The translations under genes and the position numbers were made by a program. The notes under the pieces are model-generated. The model did not search any database. It worked only from the letters and a program-made list of their open reading frames with translations, and was not told the origin of the DNA. This document shows, piece by piece, positions 35,630 to 48,445 of a stretch of 64,000 nucleotides of DNA. How positions within the stretch are numbered: the first letter of the stretch is position 1; every line of letters starts with the position of its first letter. Source of the stretch: Celoporthe dispersa (lineage: Eukaryota > Ascomycota > Sordariomycetes > Diaporthales > Cryphonectriaceae); NCBI GenBank assembly GCA_016584495.1, contig WAID01000005.1:2058501-2122500 (forward strand), read 5' to 3'.

Positions 35630-38600
35630 TCCACAGAAATGTTGAAGATGGAGGGTTAATACTTCATTTCCCTTTTCCCCTATATTCTTCTTGATACGGT
35701 AATGGAACAACCAATCTAGGCAACTGTGGTAGGCATCTGTATTACCTCAATTTGCCCTATTTATACTGGCTCGAGTTGTCTGTGCTCCCCGATCCAAGGG
35801 TGATCGTCTGAAAAGTCCGATCCGTGCGCCATGTTCAAGTCAAAGCCAATCTCCTGGGACTAACACGTGTCTGTCGAGCCGTGATCGAGGAGGTGGGGAG
35901 GACAGCAGCTCACTATCCATGCCGGGTCACATTTGGTGGCTGAGGCCTAGAAAGAAAATATCCCACGATGTCACCCAAAAAGAGAGCCACATCTACGATA
36001 GCACCGGCTGTACCACCCAATCCCGGGAGAGACCGCCCATCCACCGCCACCCTGCTATCGACACCCGCATTCTAGAAAACCAAAAGAAAAGTGAGATCGA
36101 GACGGAGGGGCAAGAGGGCAAGGAAAAGAAGAAGCAAAGAAAAAGAAGAAAAAAAGAGGGGGGGGGCAACACAGACAAAGTTCCCACCCTGCTACGGTAG
36201 CCCAGCCAAGATAAACCAACCCCTCCTCCTCCTCTCCATCCTCCGATCTCCACTACCATCGCGATCTCTGCGACATTAGCCAATCGCCAAGCCGGTCAGG
36301 ATGAGGAGGGTGGGTAAGAGACCAATTGGGAAAGTGTTTCGCGCGGTCAAACGTGGTCAGCAGTGCGAGGTCAGCAGACCACGCGTCGTCCTCCTTCTTC
36401 AGTTTTGCGGCGGTGGTGGTGGTGGTGGGAGTCGGACTGTTCGTCTCGCCCGTCTTTCTCTTTTGCCTCTTACTATATATCATGTCAGCATGAGTGAGCG
36501 TAGCACGGTATAGTAGTATATGGCCTCGGTCTCCTAGCACGCGCTATTAGACTCTCTCCATCCATATCCGTCTTTCTATAAATCTTCCTATCTCTTTCTC
36601 TCTCTCTCTCTCCGGTTCGATCATCATCCGTGACGCGATGGATCTGAAGGAAATTATCCACCCATCAACCTGCCCGCGATCCCAAGAGTTCCCTCCCGAG
36701 CCGCCCCAGTCAGCCCACGATCGAGCCCCCAGTCTCCTCCCAAGTTCAAGCACTGAGCCAGATGGGGGTGTTCTCGTATCAGGCCAGGGCCAAACCAGTG
36801 TCTCGGGAGCTCAATACCCCACGACCTAAACTTTAACCTATTGCCTTACAAGCCGTGCCAGCCCTTGCTGCCCAAGCCAAAACCAAGACCCCCCAACATG
36901 CCAGTGCGAGGAATGTTTCTTGTACCATGGTGTTTTTGATCTGATCTGTCTCTCTTTCTCTTGTGTTTTGTCCGGCGCGCCCTGACCTCGAGACGGGGCG
37001 CTGGCTTCCCTCGGGTGCCTGGCTTGTGAACTGAGCAGTCCCGTCACCGTGAACAATTCTGTCTACCCACCGACCACCTCACCTTCTCTCAGTTCACCCA
37101 GCCTTGAGTCCCACCCGGGCACCGGACACTACTAGACTTAGCCCAGTGGAACCAGCCAGAACAGCTTCTCCCTGCCGGGAGGATGACGTCGCAACAGCCA
37201 GAGAGCTGGGCGTATCCTCTCTCTCTCTCTCTCTGTGTGTGTGTGTCTCACCTCCCTTCTTGTTCCTCGCCAGCTACTGCAAGCGGATCACAGGGCTGGC
37301 TGGAGGGGGCACGCGGCGCTTATCCCAGCCTAGCACAGCGCTGGGTGTATGAGGCGCTCTCTCTCTCGCCCCCTTAGCAGATGCTTGTTCTTATCTTCCT
37401 AGTCTCTCACATACTCTCTCCTCATTCTGCTCTTCCGATCCTCCTACAGGGACAATCCGAGGAATCTCGGGTGGCGAACAGAGGGGGCGGGCGCAAGGGG
37501 CGATGGAGAAATTGAAAATACCGCCGGAGCGATATCGAAATGCCGCGCTCCGCCTTGATACGGCTTTTCCGGGTCTCAGTAATGTCTCTCCTATAGTTTC
37601 TCTATCTTTACTGCATTTCTTCTTATGTCTCTGTTTCTTCTTGATCCTCTCGGTAGCGAACATGATCGTCAATAGTAAAGGCCATGCCAAAAAAAAAAAA
37701 AAAAAAGAAAGAAAAAAAAAGGGAGTTGGACCATAGCGTGTTCAGCTGAATTTTCATTCACGTTCAAGTCGACAGCCCAGAAGTAATCACCTGGCAAAAT
37801 TATCACTCCCAGAACTCCAAATTGACCAAGTACTTACCCCAGACATGCGCCGTGCTCAGAAAAGGTCTCACACAATCCACTCCACCCACCCTCTCTCCTC
37901 CCTTACCGGAATGGCCCAGAAGCCAACTAGCAGACATGTTCATTCTTCTTCTCCAAGGCGCCGGCGCGAAGGAGCTGAGAAGACACGTGACGGAGCGAGG
38001 AGGAAGGGGGGAGTAGGCAGTTTTCCAGCCGCAGCAGACCGGTCCAGAGCCGCTGTGGTTTTTTTTTCCTTTCTTTTTGGTCGCCAAGTCGCCAGGCCTG
38101 TCGAGGAAAGAGGCTATCCTGTTTCCTGCTCAGACGGCACCACAAGACGTGGCCGTGCGATGGGCGGGGCAGAGGACAGATGTGGCGCGTGAGAGGCTTC
38201 TGGCGCAAGCTGCTGCTGCTAACTGTATTGTACATTGGGCGAGAGAGGGGTTGCTTTTTCTTTCTCCTGCCTGGCTCACCCTTTAGCAGGTTAGAGCTAC
38301 TCTTGTAGCGCTGGCCGGGTCGCAGAGCTAAGGCAGGTAGCTTGTTCCCTCGTGCCTGAATTATCACCACAGATGGTTTTTTTCACAACCAACTTCACCG
38401 GCCAGACCACAGAAAACCTCACCAGCGTAAACGGAGCAGTAACATCTTTTGGATCTTGACGCCGCATCTAGTATTCGAGACCCGAGCTAAAGAAGAAAGC
38501 CACGACAGCAATGACTAGTCCTGCATCGCTTAGCAAGGAGGGGTGGGGAGCAGAAGAAGAAGCGCCGGCGGGCCTCCTGTTGGTAATTCACTGAATGGAC

Positions 38601-39448
38601 CTTGGTGTTCTTGCTTTTCCTCTCTCTCGCTCTCTCTTTCACCGCTTAATTAGTTCTCGTAAAAAACTTATTTTGCATTATCACAGAATTCGGCACTTTG
38701 TGACGGATTACTGTCAAAAGAACCCCAGACTCAACCGGTGCTCGGATGAACACTGGCCAATGTGACCAAACTAGACCGCATCTTCGTGCCGCTATGAGGT
38801 GAGCAGGCTATGGAAAAGATAAGGCTAGAAATTGGTCAGGCATCAATATCGAAGGGCGGGAAAAGGAAGGTTGTGGTCAGGTCCCCGTCCCTCTGTTTTT
38901 CTTCTGGGGAGAGCGGCCAGCGATCTGAAAGCCAGAGGGCGACGCAAAGAGAAAGCTAGAGAGGAGAGGAATTGCCTTGGGTGATGGATTGGGCGGAGAA
39001 GAGGAAGCATAGGTGGAGTCTTTAGAAGGTCAGGCCACAATATGGTATGATCGAAATTGGTGCAACAGACACGAGGATATCATTTGATGTCAGCTTCTTG
39101 TCCAAAGACACCAAGATGCTGATGACATTGTCAGATCATCTTGCAAAGTCATAAATACACAATGTCAACATGTTACTCTAGATTCTGCCATGACAGCCTC
39201 ATTGACATATTAAAAAAATCATATGTAAATGGTTGGAATGTCACATTGATGTCCCTGAACCATGATTGAATAGCCAGACCTCGTCCGACAATGGGAGCCA
39301 TTGCTGCAAATGGATGGCTAATAGATAATTACCCCGAGTCCATATTCAGTGAGCACATCCTGAAAGTGTAAGCTTTCGTCTTTGAGCTCACAATCTAGGT
39401 CCTCTGCCTGCGCCATGTTATCATTGTGCCTAGTGTCTCTATGCAGCA

Positions 39449-41092
39449 CTACCCATTCCTTTCACCCTCTTCACCGCCCTGGTCTTCCTTCTCTATAGTC
39501 GACGGACCCATCAGTCGATACCACTTCTCAATCGGGGCATCGCTAGAGGCGGCACCAGTGAGATCCTCATCCACATGGATCTCGGCTACCTCGATTGACT
39601 CCGCGGCTGCAGTCTGGTCATCTTGGGCGGCTCTGGTGGCTGCCGCCCTTCCGTCGGCAAGCAGTCCGCCACGCTCGTCTTCCACCCTTGATATTCCGAA
39701 ATGGTGTGGGCCGCGGGCGAGAATCTGCCCTGTCTCGTCGTCGACGACCTCTCTGAAGCAGAGAGACTTGCTGTGCGCGCAGGACGGAAACCTCCTAGCT
39801 CGCAAGTTCTCGTACAGGGATCTCAGGCAGCCAGGGGACTTGGCTTTGTCGAGGTCGACACCGCCTGACGAAGCCCTCTTCCGAAGCAGCGGCGAGTGGT
39901 TTGTTCCTTTAGGGCTGGATTTGAGGAATCCAAAGTCACTTAACAACTTCGCATAGGAAGGGACCGAGGTTGAGCCTGACTGAGCCTGGGGGCCAGAGGC
40001 AAGCCGAGACGTCAAATATTTGCCCTGTTCCTGTGGATCCTCAAACGATCCCACGACCCCCTTTTGCCGTGGCTGCAAGGGATAGAAAAGAGGCGGTGGA
40101 GGGCTTCCGAAAGATGGCAGATTTCTCAATCCTCTCGCCGCGCTCGCTCTGGTATGGCCTCTTCTTGTCATTGTCATAGGCATATTGAACACCGTGTGGC
40201 TTGGTCGCGGTGCCCAGATTTCTACCGGATCATCCATAGCTGGCTGTAGATTTTGTTGTGATACCCCCGAGGCCATCGTGTTTGCCTGGGATGCAGCCGC
40301 TGGCAATTTCGGGGCTTGGACGTTCGGTTCATATGCGGAATCCGACTGTTGAGAGACAGCCGAGGAGGCTGGATCCGGAGATTCAACGCCGAGGAGACCA
40401 GTTCTGTCGGGGGAATAAGTCCATGTCAACTTGGCAGGCAGCAACTGCATCTCGCTAATGCTGACTCTGCCCATGTGGAATGTCTGAGATGGCACAAGGT
40501 TCGCAGGTGGCGCGCGGCTGTCTGCCCCGACCGATCCAGTCATCAAGGGATCTCTTCCGTCCGTTGTGCCTCTATCAGGCTGACCTCTGCTGTCTTCCTC
40601 TTGGGACGAGGGCGACAATCGACCCCCACCGCCGGACGTGGCCCCTAGCGCGCTGGGAGGTGGTGTTCCGTCGTGGCGACCCAGGTGCTCATCTGCTAGT
40701 GGCTGAGGACCACTGTGCCTGTCTTCGTGTGGCAGATCTGAGGCCTGTCCGTGATCAGGATGGAGCTCCCAGTGCTGTATACCTTCTTTTTCTGCTGAGG
40801 CGGTATGAGAGGTGTCCACATCCATTGCATCCTCTTCGACCTTGTTCGTCGATGGACAGCCTGAATTGTCCAGGTCCGGCATGCTCAAGTCGTCTGGTGT
40901 GTCGCGACCAGAAGATGGAGAGACTGAGCTTACATCTTCTTCAGCTATGTGCGGCGCTGAAGAAGAGTTGTCACCAAATGACGGGCGGCTTGATGGTATA
41001 TTCGTGGTGACTCCAGGGGCCGGCGGAGGCGATGTGGGCGACTGGGTAGTGCCGTGCTGCTGCCCGTGGTTTCGGGTGGGACAATCCGGTCG
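39449..41092 (-). other. 548-codon in-frame open extension downstream of the UBP2 stop
   Basis: Immediately after the TAG (41093-41095) of the ubiquitin hydrolase, the same frame stays open for 547 codons and then stops at 39449. Its text looks like genuine disordered fungal protein (SPTSPPPAPGVTTNIPSSRP, EEDAMDVDTSHTASAEKEG, MPMTMTRRGHTR, FREVVDDETGQILARGPHHF, DAPIEKWYRLMGP), not random translation. The first ATG in frame is at 40882, 70 codons in, with no promoter-like gap before it. It is therefore more likely the C-terminal part of the hydrolase than a separate gene. Explanations: a substitution or sequencing error creating TAG; a retained 63-nt in-frame intron covering the stop; or true C-terminal truncation. 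No domain recognised. Confidence 0.6.
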
Positions 41093-44000
41093 CTAGTCGT
41101 CTCGGTCCTCCACGTGAATCACATGAGCGTCTTCCATCTCCGTATCAAAGTCCGTGGCGTTATCGACAGCAAAATCATTCGGAACTGTAGAGGAATTGTG
41201 GGTAGCGGTGGCGTCACCAGCTGCACGCCCGTACCCGCCTCCAGCTGGAAGTCTAGCTGTCAGACTGCCGGTGATATCCTCGCCTGCCTCTGCTTCCTGT
41301 ACAGCCGGGGAACGTCCAGGTACGGTGACCATCTTGTCAATTTCGTCCAGGCGCACGTAGGCAAGGTAGTAAGGGCTGCCACTGGAATTCAGCTCGGCCA
41401 GTACCTTGGCACTGTCGGACTCGCTGTGCTCTGTGACCGTGTCGTCGTTGTACTTGCGCCAGACCTTCTTCTTGAAGTCGTAGATCCACACCCAGTAGTG
41501 GCCGCTGGTGAGAATACCTCCGTGACAGATCACAGCGTGAAGACGATAGCCGATGTCATGTCGGTCGGCGAAGAGTGTAGAGAGGTCGTCCTGCGCCCTG
41601 ATCTTGTCCAGGTCAGCCCTCTCCTTGACGCGCCGGGAGGCGCTGGGGTCAAGTTTGGCCAGCTGCACCTCGCGCTCCGTTGGCTCGCCCATGACGCCGG
41701 CTCGGCTGTTATTCGAAGGGAGAAGGTTGTGGTCGGCCAGGATCTTCTGAGTCTCGAGATCTAGGATCGAGACATACTCGTCCTCGCCCTCGCCTTCTCC
41801 AGTGCTGTCGACGCTAAGAAGGGCATCCTCATACTGATCAACATTGTCGTTGATGATCTCAAAGCCCGCCTCCTTGACGTTCGTCTTCTTGGACTGGTCA
41901 TTGACCTTGGGTGGCTCCTGTGGCGGCTGGCCGTTCAAGGCCTGGAGTCTTCTCTTCAGGTTCCAGCTCCGCTGGCGCTTCTGGAAGATCTCGGACTCGC
42001 TCGGGCCATCCATGTATCGGTCCAGCCACAATTCTTCGGGAATCTCGACGATATTGTTATTTCTGCCAAGTCGACCATCGATGTTCTGGCTACGCTGGAT
42101 GTAGACGTGGAGAATCGGTGACGTCCTCGTGATAGAAGTGAATGTTTCGTGGCCATCCTCCTGGAATTCTTGGTCGAAGCTGCTATCGAGCGCGGTGTAC
42201 AGGTCGACTTTGCCTTCAGGTGCCGGAAACGCGGTCATCCATCGGGAAAGATCATCCACAGTACGGTAGCCTGACTTGGGCTTGCCCGTCTCCAAGTCGA
42301 TAGATCTAATATACTTTCTGCTGCGCCAGTAGAACGTTTCCGTGATTTGATCAGTCTGCTTGCCTGTCGTCGCATCGGTGCCAGTCGGTTTGATGGCGGC
42401 GTGGAGGTGCTCGAGAATGTTGCCCATGACTTCTTCGACATCCTGTTGGTCGGTTCCGGAGACCTTTTCGTTTCCTAGCGCCTCGATGATCTTGTCTTCG
42501 AGCGTGGCAGCATCTCGGGCACTTGTGTCGCCAGCGGGATCATCTACCCCGCCCATCTTGACATCCGAGTCATCTCGTATCTTCTGGTCTCGGGTGGAAG
42601 ATCGCCCGCGCGTGAGAGGTGCCGCGCTAACGTCTGTATCTTTGTCGTCGTCCTCAAGAGGCGATCGCTGCTTGGCCGGAACGACAGGAGGGACGGGCTC
42701 GTCATCTTGACGTCCTGACGTCACGTACGTTTGATCCGCTTCCTCGGTCTTCTCATCCACCAGAGTTCCGGAGCTAACATCGCTAATGTTGTCAGCGTTT
42801 TCTAGGACGGGATTCACCGTGATCGTCGGTCCGGCCGGTGGAACTTGGGTTTCGTGTGCGGGCTTCTGCGAAGGCCGGTCGGGCAGGGGCGGTGGGGCAG
42901 GTAGGTCGTCGTCCGCATCCAGGTTCAGCAGAGGGCCCATGAGGGGGCCGATAAACGCGGTCGCTTTCTCCTCTGACTTGCGCTCTACCAGCTTCTCCGG
43001 CGTATTCAGAGCTGCGAGGGCAAGGCGTTGTTTCGGCGTGACGAAGCGTGCCTCCGACGTTTGGAGCTCAAGGAACAGCCCACGCATCTCCTCAACGAAC
43101 TTGGCCGCTAAGAAGGCCTCGCCCTTGTCGAGGGCCGATCCGCTGCCCCCGAGACGACGAGACTGAATATTGGCCTCTGTCGGATCCAGCCTGTAGTTCT
43201 CCCAGTTCATAATGACGTCGCGCACCGGCACGACTGTGTGTAGGTACTGAAGAATACTGTTCAGGTAGCAAGTGTTGCGGATGTTCGCCAGGCCAGCCGG
43301 GAGGGTGTAGTTAATGGCAGGCTTGATTGCGTCAGTCAGCCAAGACTCACCGGCCAGCGACTGTTGTTCCGAAGCAAAAGAAAGGAGGCCCTGGTGGTTG
43401 CCGTGCGACTCGGCCACAAGCCTGGCGGCCGAAGCTACCAGGATCCTGTCGAACGAGCTGTCAGAGTCCTCGGCGGTAGCGACGAGATGGGCGTGGACGA
43501 AATCGGGATCCTCCCTCGTACCTCCCGCCCCTGCGTCGAATCCGATAAAGCTCAGCGCTTCGGCGGGACTCTCAAAAGTGCAGACGCGATCCATAATTGG
43601 CCGGCTCCGCCTGGCCTTGCCAATGATAGACCCATTGAGCCTCGCCGTCTTGGTGTCGTCCGGACTTTGAGAGTTCGCGAGGGCCACACTGAATGCGTCC
43701 ACAACCTGGAGGACCGTGCAGTCTTCTGGCAGGCCAAAGTACCGCAATGCTCTGGAGAGCGGAGTGCTTGGCTGCACGTCCTTCTTGGAAGCCTCGGTGG
43801 CCCAGTAGATCTGCTCGTTTTCCAGAAAGAGTCTCAACTCGGCGCAAACGGCCTCTCTGCCCCGGGCGACATGACTGATGGCCTCAAAGATGGCCTGCCG
43901 ACCGGCCGGGTTGGTCTGGTTCTGGCAGATGCAAGCATACCAGAGCAAGAGCTCATGCATGTCCTTTTCAACCCCGAGGGTGTCGAACATCCGAGCATCG

Positions 44001-45230
44001 TAGTCACCCACGCTCTGAAACATCGTCTTGGTGTAATCGGCATCAAGGAGCTCGGATAAGATCTCCTTGACGGAGCGGCCAGTCTTGACACTGATGGGCG
44101 GCTTGAGGTTTCTGGGCATGTCTCTGAGGAGAAGGGCGAGGTGGATCCGGAGAATCTCGAACCAGCCCCGTTTCGACTGGTATGGTGTGATCTGATAGGA
44201 CTCGAGGCCGTGGTCGCCCAGCATGGGCAGCTGCACGAACATGTCGTCATCCTCCTCAAAGGTCTCAAAATCGAGGTACTCGAGGATGTCCATCTTGTCC
44301 GAGAAACACAAGGTGAAGAACTTGTTGCGGATAGACACCCTCCGCTTCTCCTCGGATGTCAGGCTGACAACATCGTTGAGGTACTGCAGCAGATAGTAAG
44401 AAGGAACGAGCTTCGCGAGTCTGTCTGGTGACAGAAGGTCTTCGTAGCGGGCTGGCTCCACGGCCATGAACTGGTCCAGCCTCGACCGCACGGCAGCCCG
44501 ATCGACCAGAGCTGCCTCGAAGTTCGCCGGCAGGCGCGGCTCACACACCTGGACCTCGATAGCTAGCTGACAAACGGCGGCGGAACATTGGAATACGGCT
44601 GTGTATCTGATTGGGTAGTATTTATCGCCGCCGGGCGACTGACTTGATGCGACCGGTACGATGTGGTGCATGCGTTCGATGCCGGGTCGACAGCAGGTTC
44701 CAGCGAACTGCACGACAAAGGTGAACGTGACCTTGCAGGTCTCGCAGATACATACAGCAGTCTCCTGTTCGGCCTCGATCCCAGTCTGACTGTCGACGGT
44801 GTAGAAATTGTGGGCCGGCCGTGCAGCGCTGCAGGCGAAGGCAGAGCCCGCGAGCGTTCCCGCCATCAAGTCGGTGATCCATTTTGCGGCCAGAAGACCT
44901 TGGCGGCGGACATCGAGTTAGCAGCTGGCCGGCCCTGTTGAGCTCGTGAAAAGAGTTGACGAGGCAGCAGCGGCCAGGACAGTCAAGCAACGTACCTGGT
45001 TTGCCGAGATTCTCGTGGACCGAGTCGGCATTCTGTGCATTCAGCTCCGTATATGGCGGCGGAAGACCCTGGGAACGGGTGTGGGGGCCAGTAGCGAACT
45101 CGCCCATCACGGCCATGTCGGGGAACGACCGGATCTGGCTTTGGTCGTCAGTTTTGGTATCCTCGGATCGCTGACGCTTAGGTGGTGGCGGGGGAGAAAC
45201 AGAAGAGTGTCGACTTCTACAAGATGGCAT
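41093..45230 (-). CDS. UBP2: ubiquitin-specific protease, UBP2 type (peptidase family C19)
   Basis: Two exons, 45230-44996 and 44898-41093, with a 97-nt intron. Spliced length is 4041 nt, giving 1346 aa with no frame break. The ATG at 45230 opens a basic Ser/Pro-rich disordered segment. A long N-terminal region of the UBP2 family follows (FYTVDSQTGIEAE, Cys pairs CICETC). The catalytic Cys box is GLANIRNTCYLNSILQYLH with Cys622; the His box is LHAVICHGGILTSGHYWVWI with His1212. A large acidic/disordered insertion separates the two boxes (about residues 700-900), as in yeast Ubp2. The enzyme removes ubiquitin; yeast Ubp2 opposes the Rsp5 ligase and trims K63-linked chains. Compared with yeast Ubp2 (1272 aa) the length is normal, yet the frame continues open past the stop (see 39449-41092). 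Confidence 0.94.
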
Positions 45231-46556
45231 ACTTAGAAGGCTGTGGCGATCTTGAGAGTTGAAGGTGAGGACCTCGGGGGGAGGGGGAGGGAGACACTGA
45301 AGCGCCCGAGCGGCAGAGTGTAGGTATCTCTACCAGCTTGAGCTCAGAGCGCCTTCAGAGGAGAGCCTTGACTGTTGTATGCTGGCTTCTGATCGTAGTG
45401 GCAGAGATGACTCCTGGCAATGGCGAATAGTGATGTCGGGTGTACTCTTTGCTGTGAGGGGGGAAGAGAGAGGTTAGGCTGGGCAGCTCAGGATGCTGTA
45501 AGCCCCGAGTGGTCAAGGTAGAGTGGATGGAGATGGGTGTGAGGCCCTCGTCGACCTGTCTGGGAGTTTTTGAACCAGGTCAGTAGGCATTAGTCACTGC
45601 CTGATGCTTCACGCAAATGGCCTGCGCATCGTTCTGCTCAGAGGGTCAGGCTACAGCAGCCAAGGAGGTGCGAGGTGGGGACTGAGAATGCCAAAGCTCA
45701 CATGAGAATGATGTGGAAGATTCTCCCCAGGATCAGCAACTCAACACATTCAGCAGCGAGTGGTGAGTCCTGGTGATGGTGTTGATGTTGATGGGTGATG
45801 ATGTGTTTGCTGTTGCCTGCGAGGGAGGGTGACGCAGCCTTGTCGCCTCGTGAGGTAACCAAGAGCTGGAACTCACATGTGTCAAGCACTAGAGCAGGGT
45901 CGTGTCAGGGGGTCCAGCACCTTCTGTAAGCTGTGGCCCTTAGGCGTCCAGGGTGTTGGGGTACAGGGCGGGCGTTTTCCAGGGCGGGGTAACAAAGTAT
46001 GCGCCAGCAGCATTTGCAGGGAAAAGTGTTGAGGCAGTTGTTGGAGAAAGACTGTCAGAAGCGTGGAATCTGACCTCTCAGGGATAGTAAGGGAATAATG
46101 AACAGGGCATCAGAGGCTGACGACAGGAGACCTGACAAGTATTTGCTGATAACTTTACTAAGTAGATGGGAATCGCCTGGAGGAGGACCTGTAGGCACTT
46201 GGATGTCGGTGTCTGAGACTCGCAAGGTTGGAGCTTGGTTGCTAGCCCCACTTGGGATGGAGGGAGGCAAGGAGGGAAGGAGCAGGCCGGGCCAGCCCAG
46301 GTGCCAGGGCCTGGACAGCAGAACTAAAGCCAGGGTCACGTGCAAGGCAGTGCTTACTCAGCAGGTACAGCCAATTGCTGCGATTGCGTTTGACCATCAA
46401 TCGGGTCTGCTCTGGAGCTCCACCCAGACTGACCAGCGGGAGGCTGCAGCAAAGCTCGCAACCTCGAGAGCATCTGCCAAAGAGCCCGACCCGACCAATT
46501 GACCCTCCTCCTCCTCCTCTCATCGACAGCCATAACACCGGCACCTCCCATCCGAG
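45231..46556. other. divergent promoter region between UBP2 and the complex I subunit
   Basis: 1.33 kb between two outward-facing starts. No gene recognised. CTC-repeat DNA just upstream of 46557 (CTCCTCCTCCTCCTC at about 46505) is a typical fungal core-promoter/leader tract. Confidence 0.5.
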
Positions 46557-47001
46557 ATGGCGCCCCACGGTGAAAGCGACGAGTATCACCCGGGTGACGC
46601 CCTCGCGGCAGGCGTCAAGGGCGCCATGATCACCGGTGCTGCAGGCCTCTTCGCCGCCAGTATCAGGAATGCGACGCGCAAGACGAACGTCGGCGCCCTG
46701 AGCGTCTTCACCAAGAGTGGTGGACTGATCTTCACATTCAGTATGTACTTACACCTGTGATCCTGAGGGGCCAGTGATGGCGATGGGCCATGGGGCTGGA
46801 AATAGACCCGTTGACTGACAGACGTACGTCTTTGCCAGCTGCCGTCGGCGGTACCTTCGAGTTCTGCAAGCTCGCGTCTGCAAACCTGCGCCAGAAGAAC
46901 GATCACTACAACGCCGGTATCGGCGGCTTTCTTGCCGGCTCTTTGCTGGGCATGAGGAGTATGTTGAAGGGCGATACAAGGACCGCGTGTTGGGTCGGCA
47001 T

Positions 47002-47042
<41 letters not shown>

Positions 47043-47411
47043 ATGGCTGACGATGTTCTGCAGGTGGTCGCATGCCCGTCATCCTGGGATACGGTGCTGT
47101 CAGCTCGGTGGTTCTGAGCGCCTTCGAGTACACAGGCGGTAGTCTGCGAGGCAAGAAGCCCGAGATAGAAGGCATGGACGATGCCGAGAGGAAAGAATAC
47201 CTGCGGAAGAACCGGAGAAAGCCGATCGAGGAGACATTAGAGGTCGTGGGCGAGGGCCGAGGTAGGTGGACTATTCCTCTCTACAGCCAGGATGAGGAAG
47301 AGGCTAACATCTGTAGGAATCCAACCACCAGGCTACCAGGAGCGCCGTCGGGAGAGGCTCAAGGAGAAGTATGGCTTTGAGGTCAACCCTGTGTCGGCAG
47401 ATGTGGCATGA
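46557..47411 (+). CDS. mitochondrial complex I accessory subunit, Tim17/NDUFA11 (B14.7, 21.3 kDa) type
   Basis: Four exons: 46557-46740, 46839-46958, 47064-47261, 47317-47411; introns of 98, 105 and 55 nt. Spliced length is 597 nt, giving 198 aa, intact. Seen: MAPHGESDEYHPGDALAAGV start, glycine-rich membrane segments of the Tim17 type (GAMITGAAGLFAASI; GIGGFLAGSLLGMRSGRMP; ILGYGAVSSVVLSAFEYTGG), then a charged tail ERKEYLRKNRRKPIEETL and GYQERRRERLKEKYGFE. These match the fungal 21.3-kDa NADH:ubiquinone oxidoreductase subunit, homologous to NDUFA11. It sits in the inner mitochondrial membrane and helps assemble and stabilise the membrane arm of complex I. There is no cleavable presequence, as usual for the family. 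Intron 2 carries a (GA)n microsatellite. Confidence 0.93.
47005..47042. repeat. (GA)n microsatellite in an intron
   Basis: GA units with one GAAA interruption, inside intron 2 of the complex I subunit gene, 20 nt before its acceptor. Confidence 0.9.
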
Positions 47412-47670
47412 ATGCTGGTTCATCCTGCTGGCGTGTACATACTAGAGCTCCCAGACCAGTGGCACAACAGGGCTTGGCAGGGACTTGAATGAATTCTTGT
47501 TTTTCTACACCACATTGTAGCCCATGGCTATGCTGCAAGGGCTTTGTACTGGTTGCCTAGATTGACTCTCCAGCAGTCCCAAGGGTGTATAGTATGCTCC
47601 CGGTATCCTACCTCACCTCACCTTCAGCAAAGTAAGTGGCCTCCATTCTTCTTCTCCATCCTCCCCCTAG

Positions 47671-47765
47671 TACCATGATGTCATGTCATTCGAGGCTGTT
47701 TATGAATTTGTTCCACACAAGCATGTTTCTTTTCACTCACCTACATTGTTCATTTGTCTGAGAAT
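47671..47765 (+). ncRNA. candidate box C/D snoRNA, unit 1
   Basis: C box-like ATGATGT at 47675, conserved GAGGCTGTTTATGA, then ACTCACCTACATTGTTC, then D box CTGA at 47758-47761. About 90 nt long. It is the most diverged of the three units between the two conserved blocks. No strong terminal stem seen. Confidence 0.5.
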
Positions 47766-48090
47766 CACACCACTCATTCTGGGATTTCCCCTCACTGGTG
47801 GCAACAACACCTGACTAACTCTATCGCGTAGCTATGCAGTAGCAATCCTACTTACCGAGTATGGTCTCTGGCCAGGTGTGATCTCGGGTAGCTCTCGGCA
47901 TGCATTGGCCCTGCAATTGAGGGGGGATTCCTTCTAGAGTATGGTCTTGCAGGAGCATCAAGCCACAACTGGGTCACATGGATCCCAACCCCAGGTCCAG
48001 CCAGGCTGATTAGGTTGTGGCAGGCGTCCCTATAAGAACAGGTGGGCCACCCATATTGTCATCTTGCCAGCTTTCTTCCCTCCATCTCTC

Positions 48091-48174
48091 TCACATGATG
48101 ATTTCTCAATAGAGGCTGTTTATGATTCCAAATGATTCATCAAACTCACCTACATTGTTCTTTATCCTGACCCC
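48091..48174 (+). ncRNA. candidate box C/D snoRNA, unit 2
   Basis: Perfect C box ATGATGA at 48095-48101, GAGGCTGTTTATGATTCC (CTGT and TATGAT may be D'/C' boxes), ACTCACCTACATTGTTC, and D box CTGA at 48167-48170. Almost identical to unit 3 across the middle. Confidence 0.55.
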
Positions 48175-48362
48175 GTCACTTCTCTCCACCTCTGCCAAGG
48201 TATCATCTTTCTGGGTGAACTTGATACTGACCTGGATAAACCTAGACCTTACACCTGTCATGTTCCTCCCTATCAAGTCCTTGATTAATTTCCTAAATCC
48301 CAGAAAATGTAAGTATGACCCTGTTCTTGGGCACCCTTGCACCCCCTTTCTTTGCTTCTCAC

Positions 48363-48445
48363 TTCCATGATGATTTTTGAGGCTGTTTATGATACCATAT
48401 GATTCATTAAACTCACCTACATTGTTCTTTTTTTTGTCTGATCTA
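48363..48445 (+). ncRNA. candidate box C/D snoRNA, unit 3
   Basis: C box ATGATGA at 48367-48373, GAGGCTGTTTATGATACC, ACTCACCTACATTGTTC, a T-run, and D box CTGA at 48438-48441. It lies inside a predicted intron opening with GTAAGT at 48309. Confidence 0.55.

Larger units (their letters stand above)
31404..39448. other. 8-kb stretch without a recognisable gene
   Basis: No reading frame in this block carries a domain I recognise, and the open frames are short and of simple composition. It is dense in pyrimidine tracts and GA/CT, GAA and GT microsatellites, some listed separately. CT-rich blocks like these flank fungal promoters, so long leaders, unspliced non-coding RNAs or enhancers are possible. 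I see no tRNA or rRNA gene. Confidence 0.45.

Noticed and set aside
43364..44059. 231-codon plus-strand open frame
   Set aside because: Antisense of UBP2, no family text.
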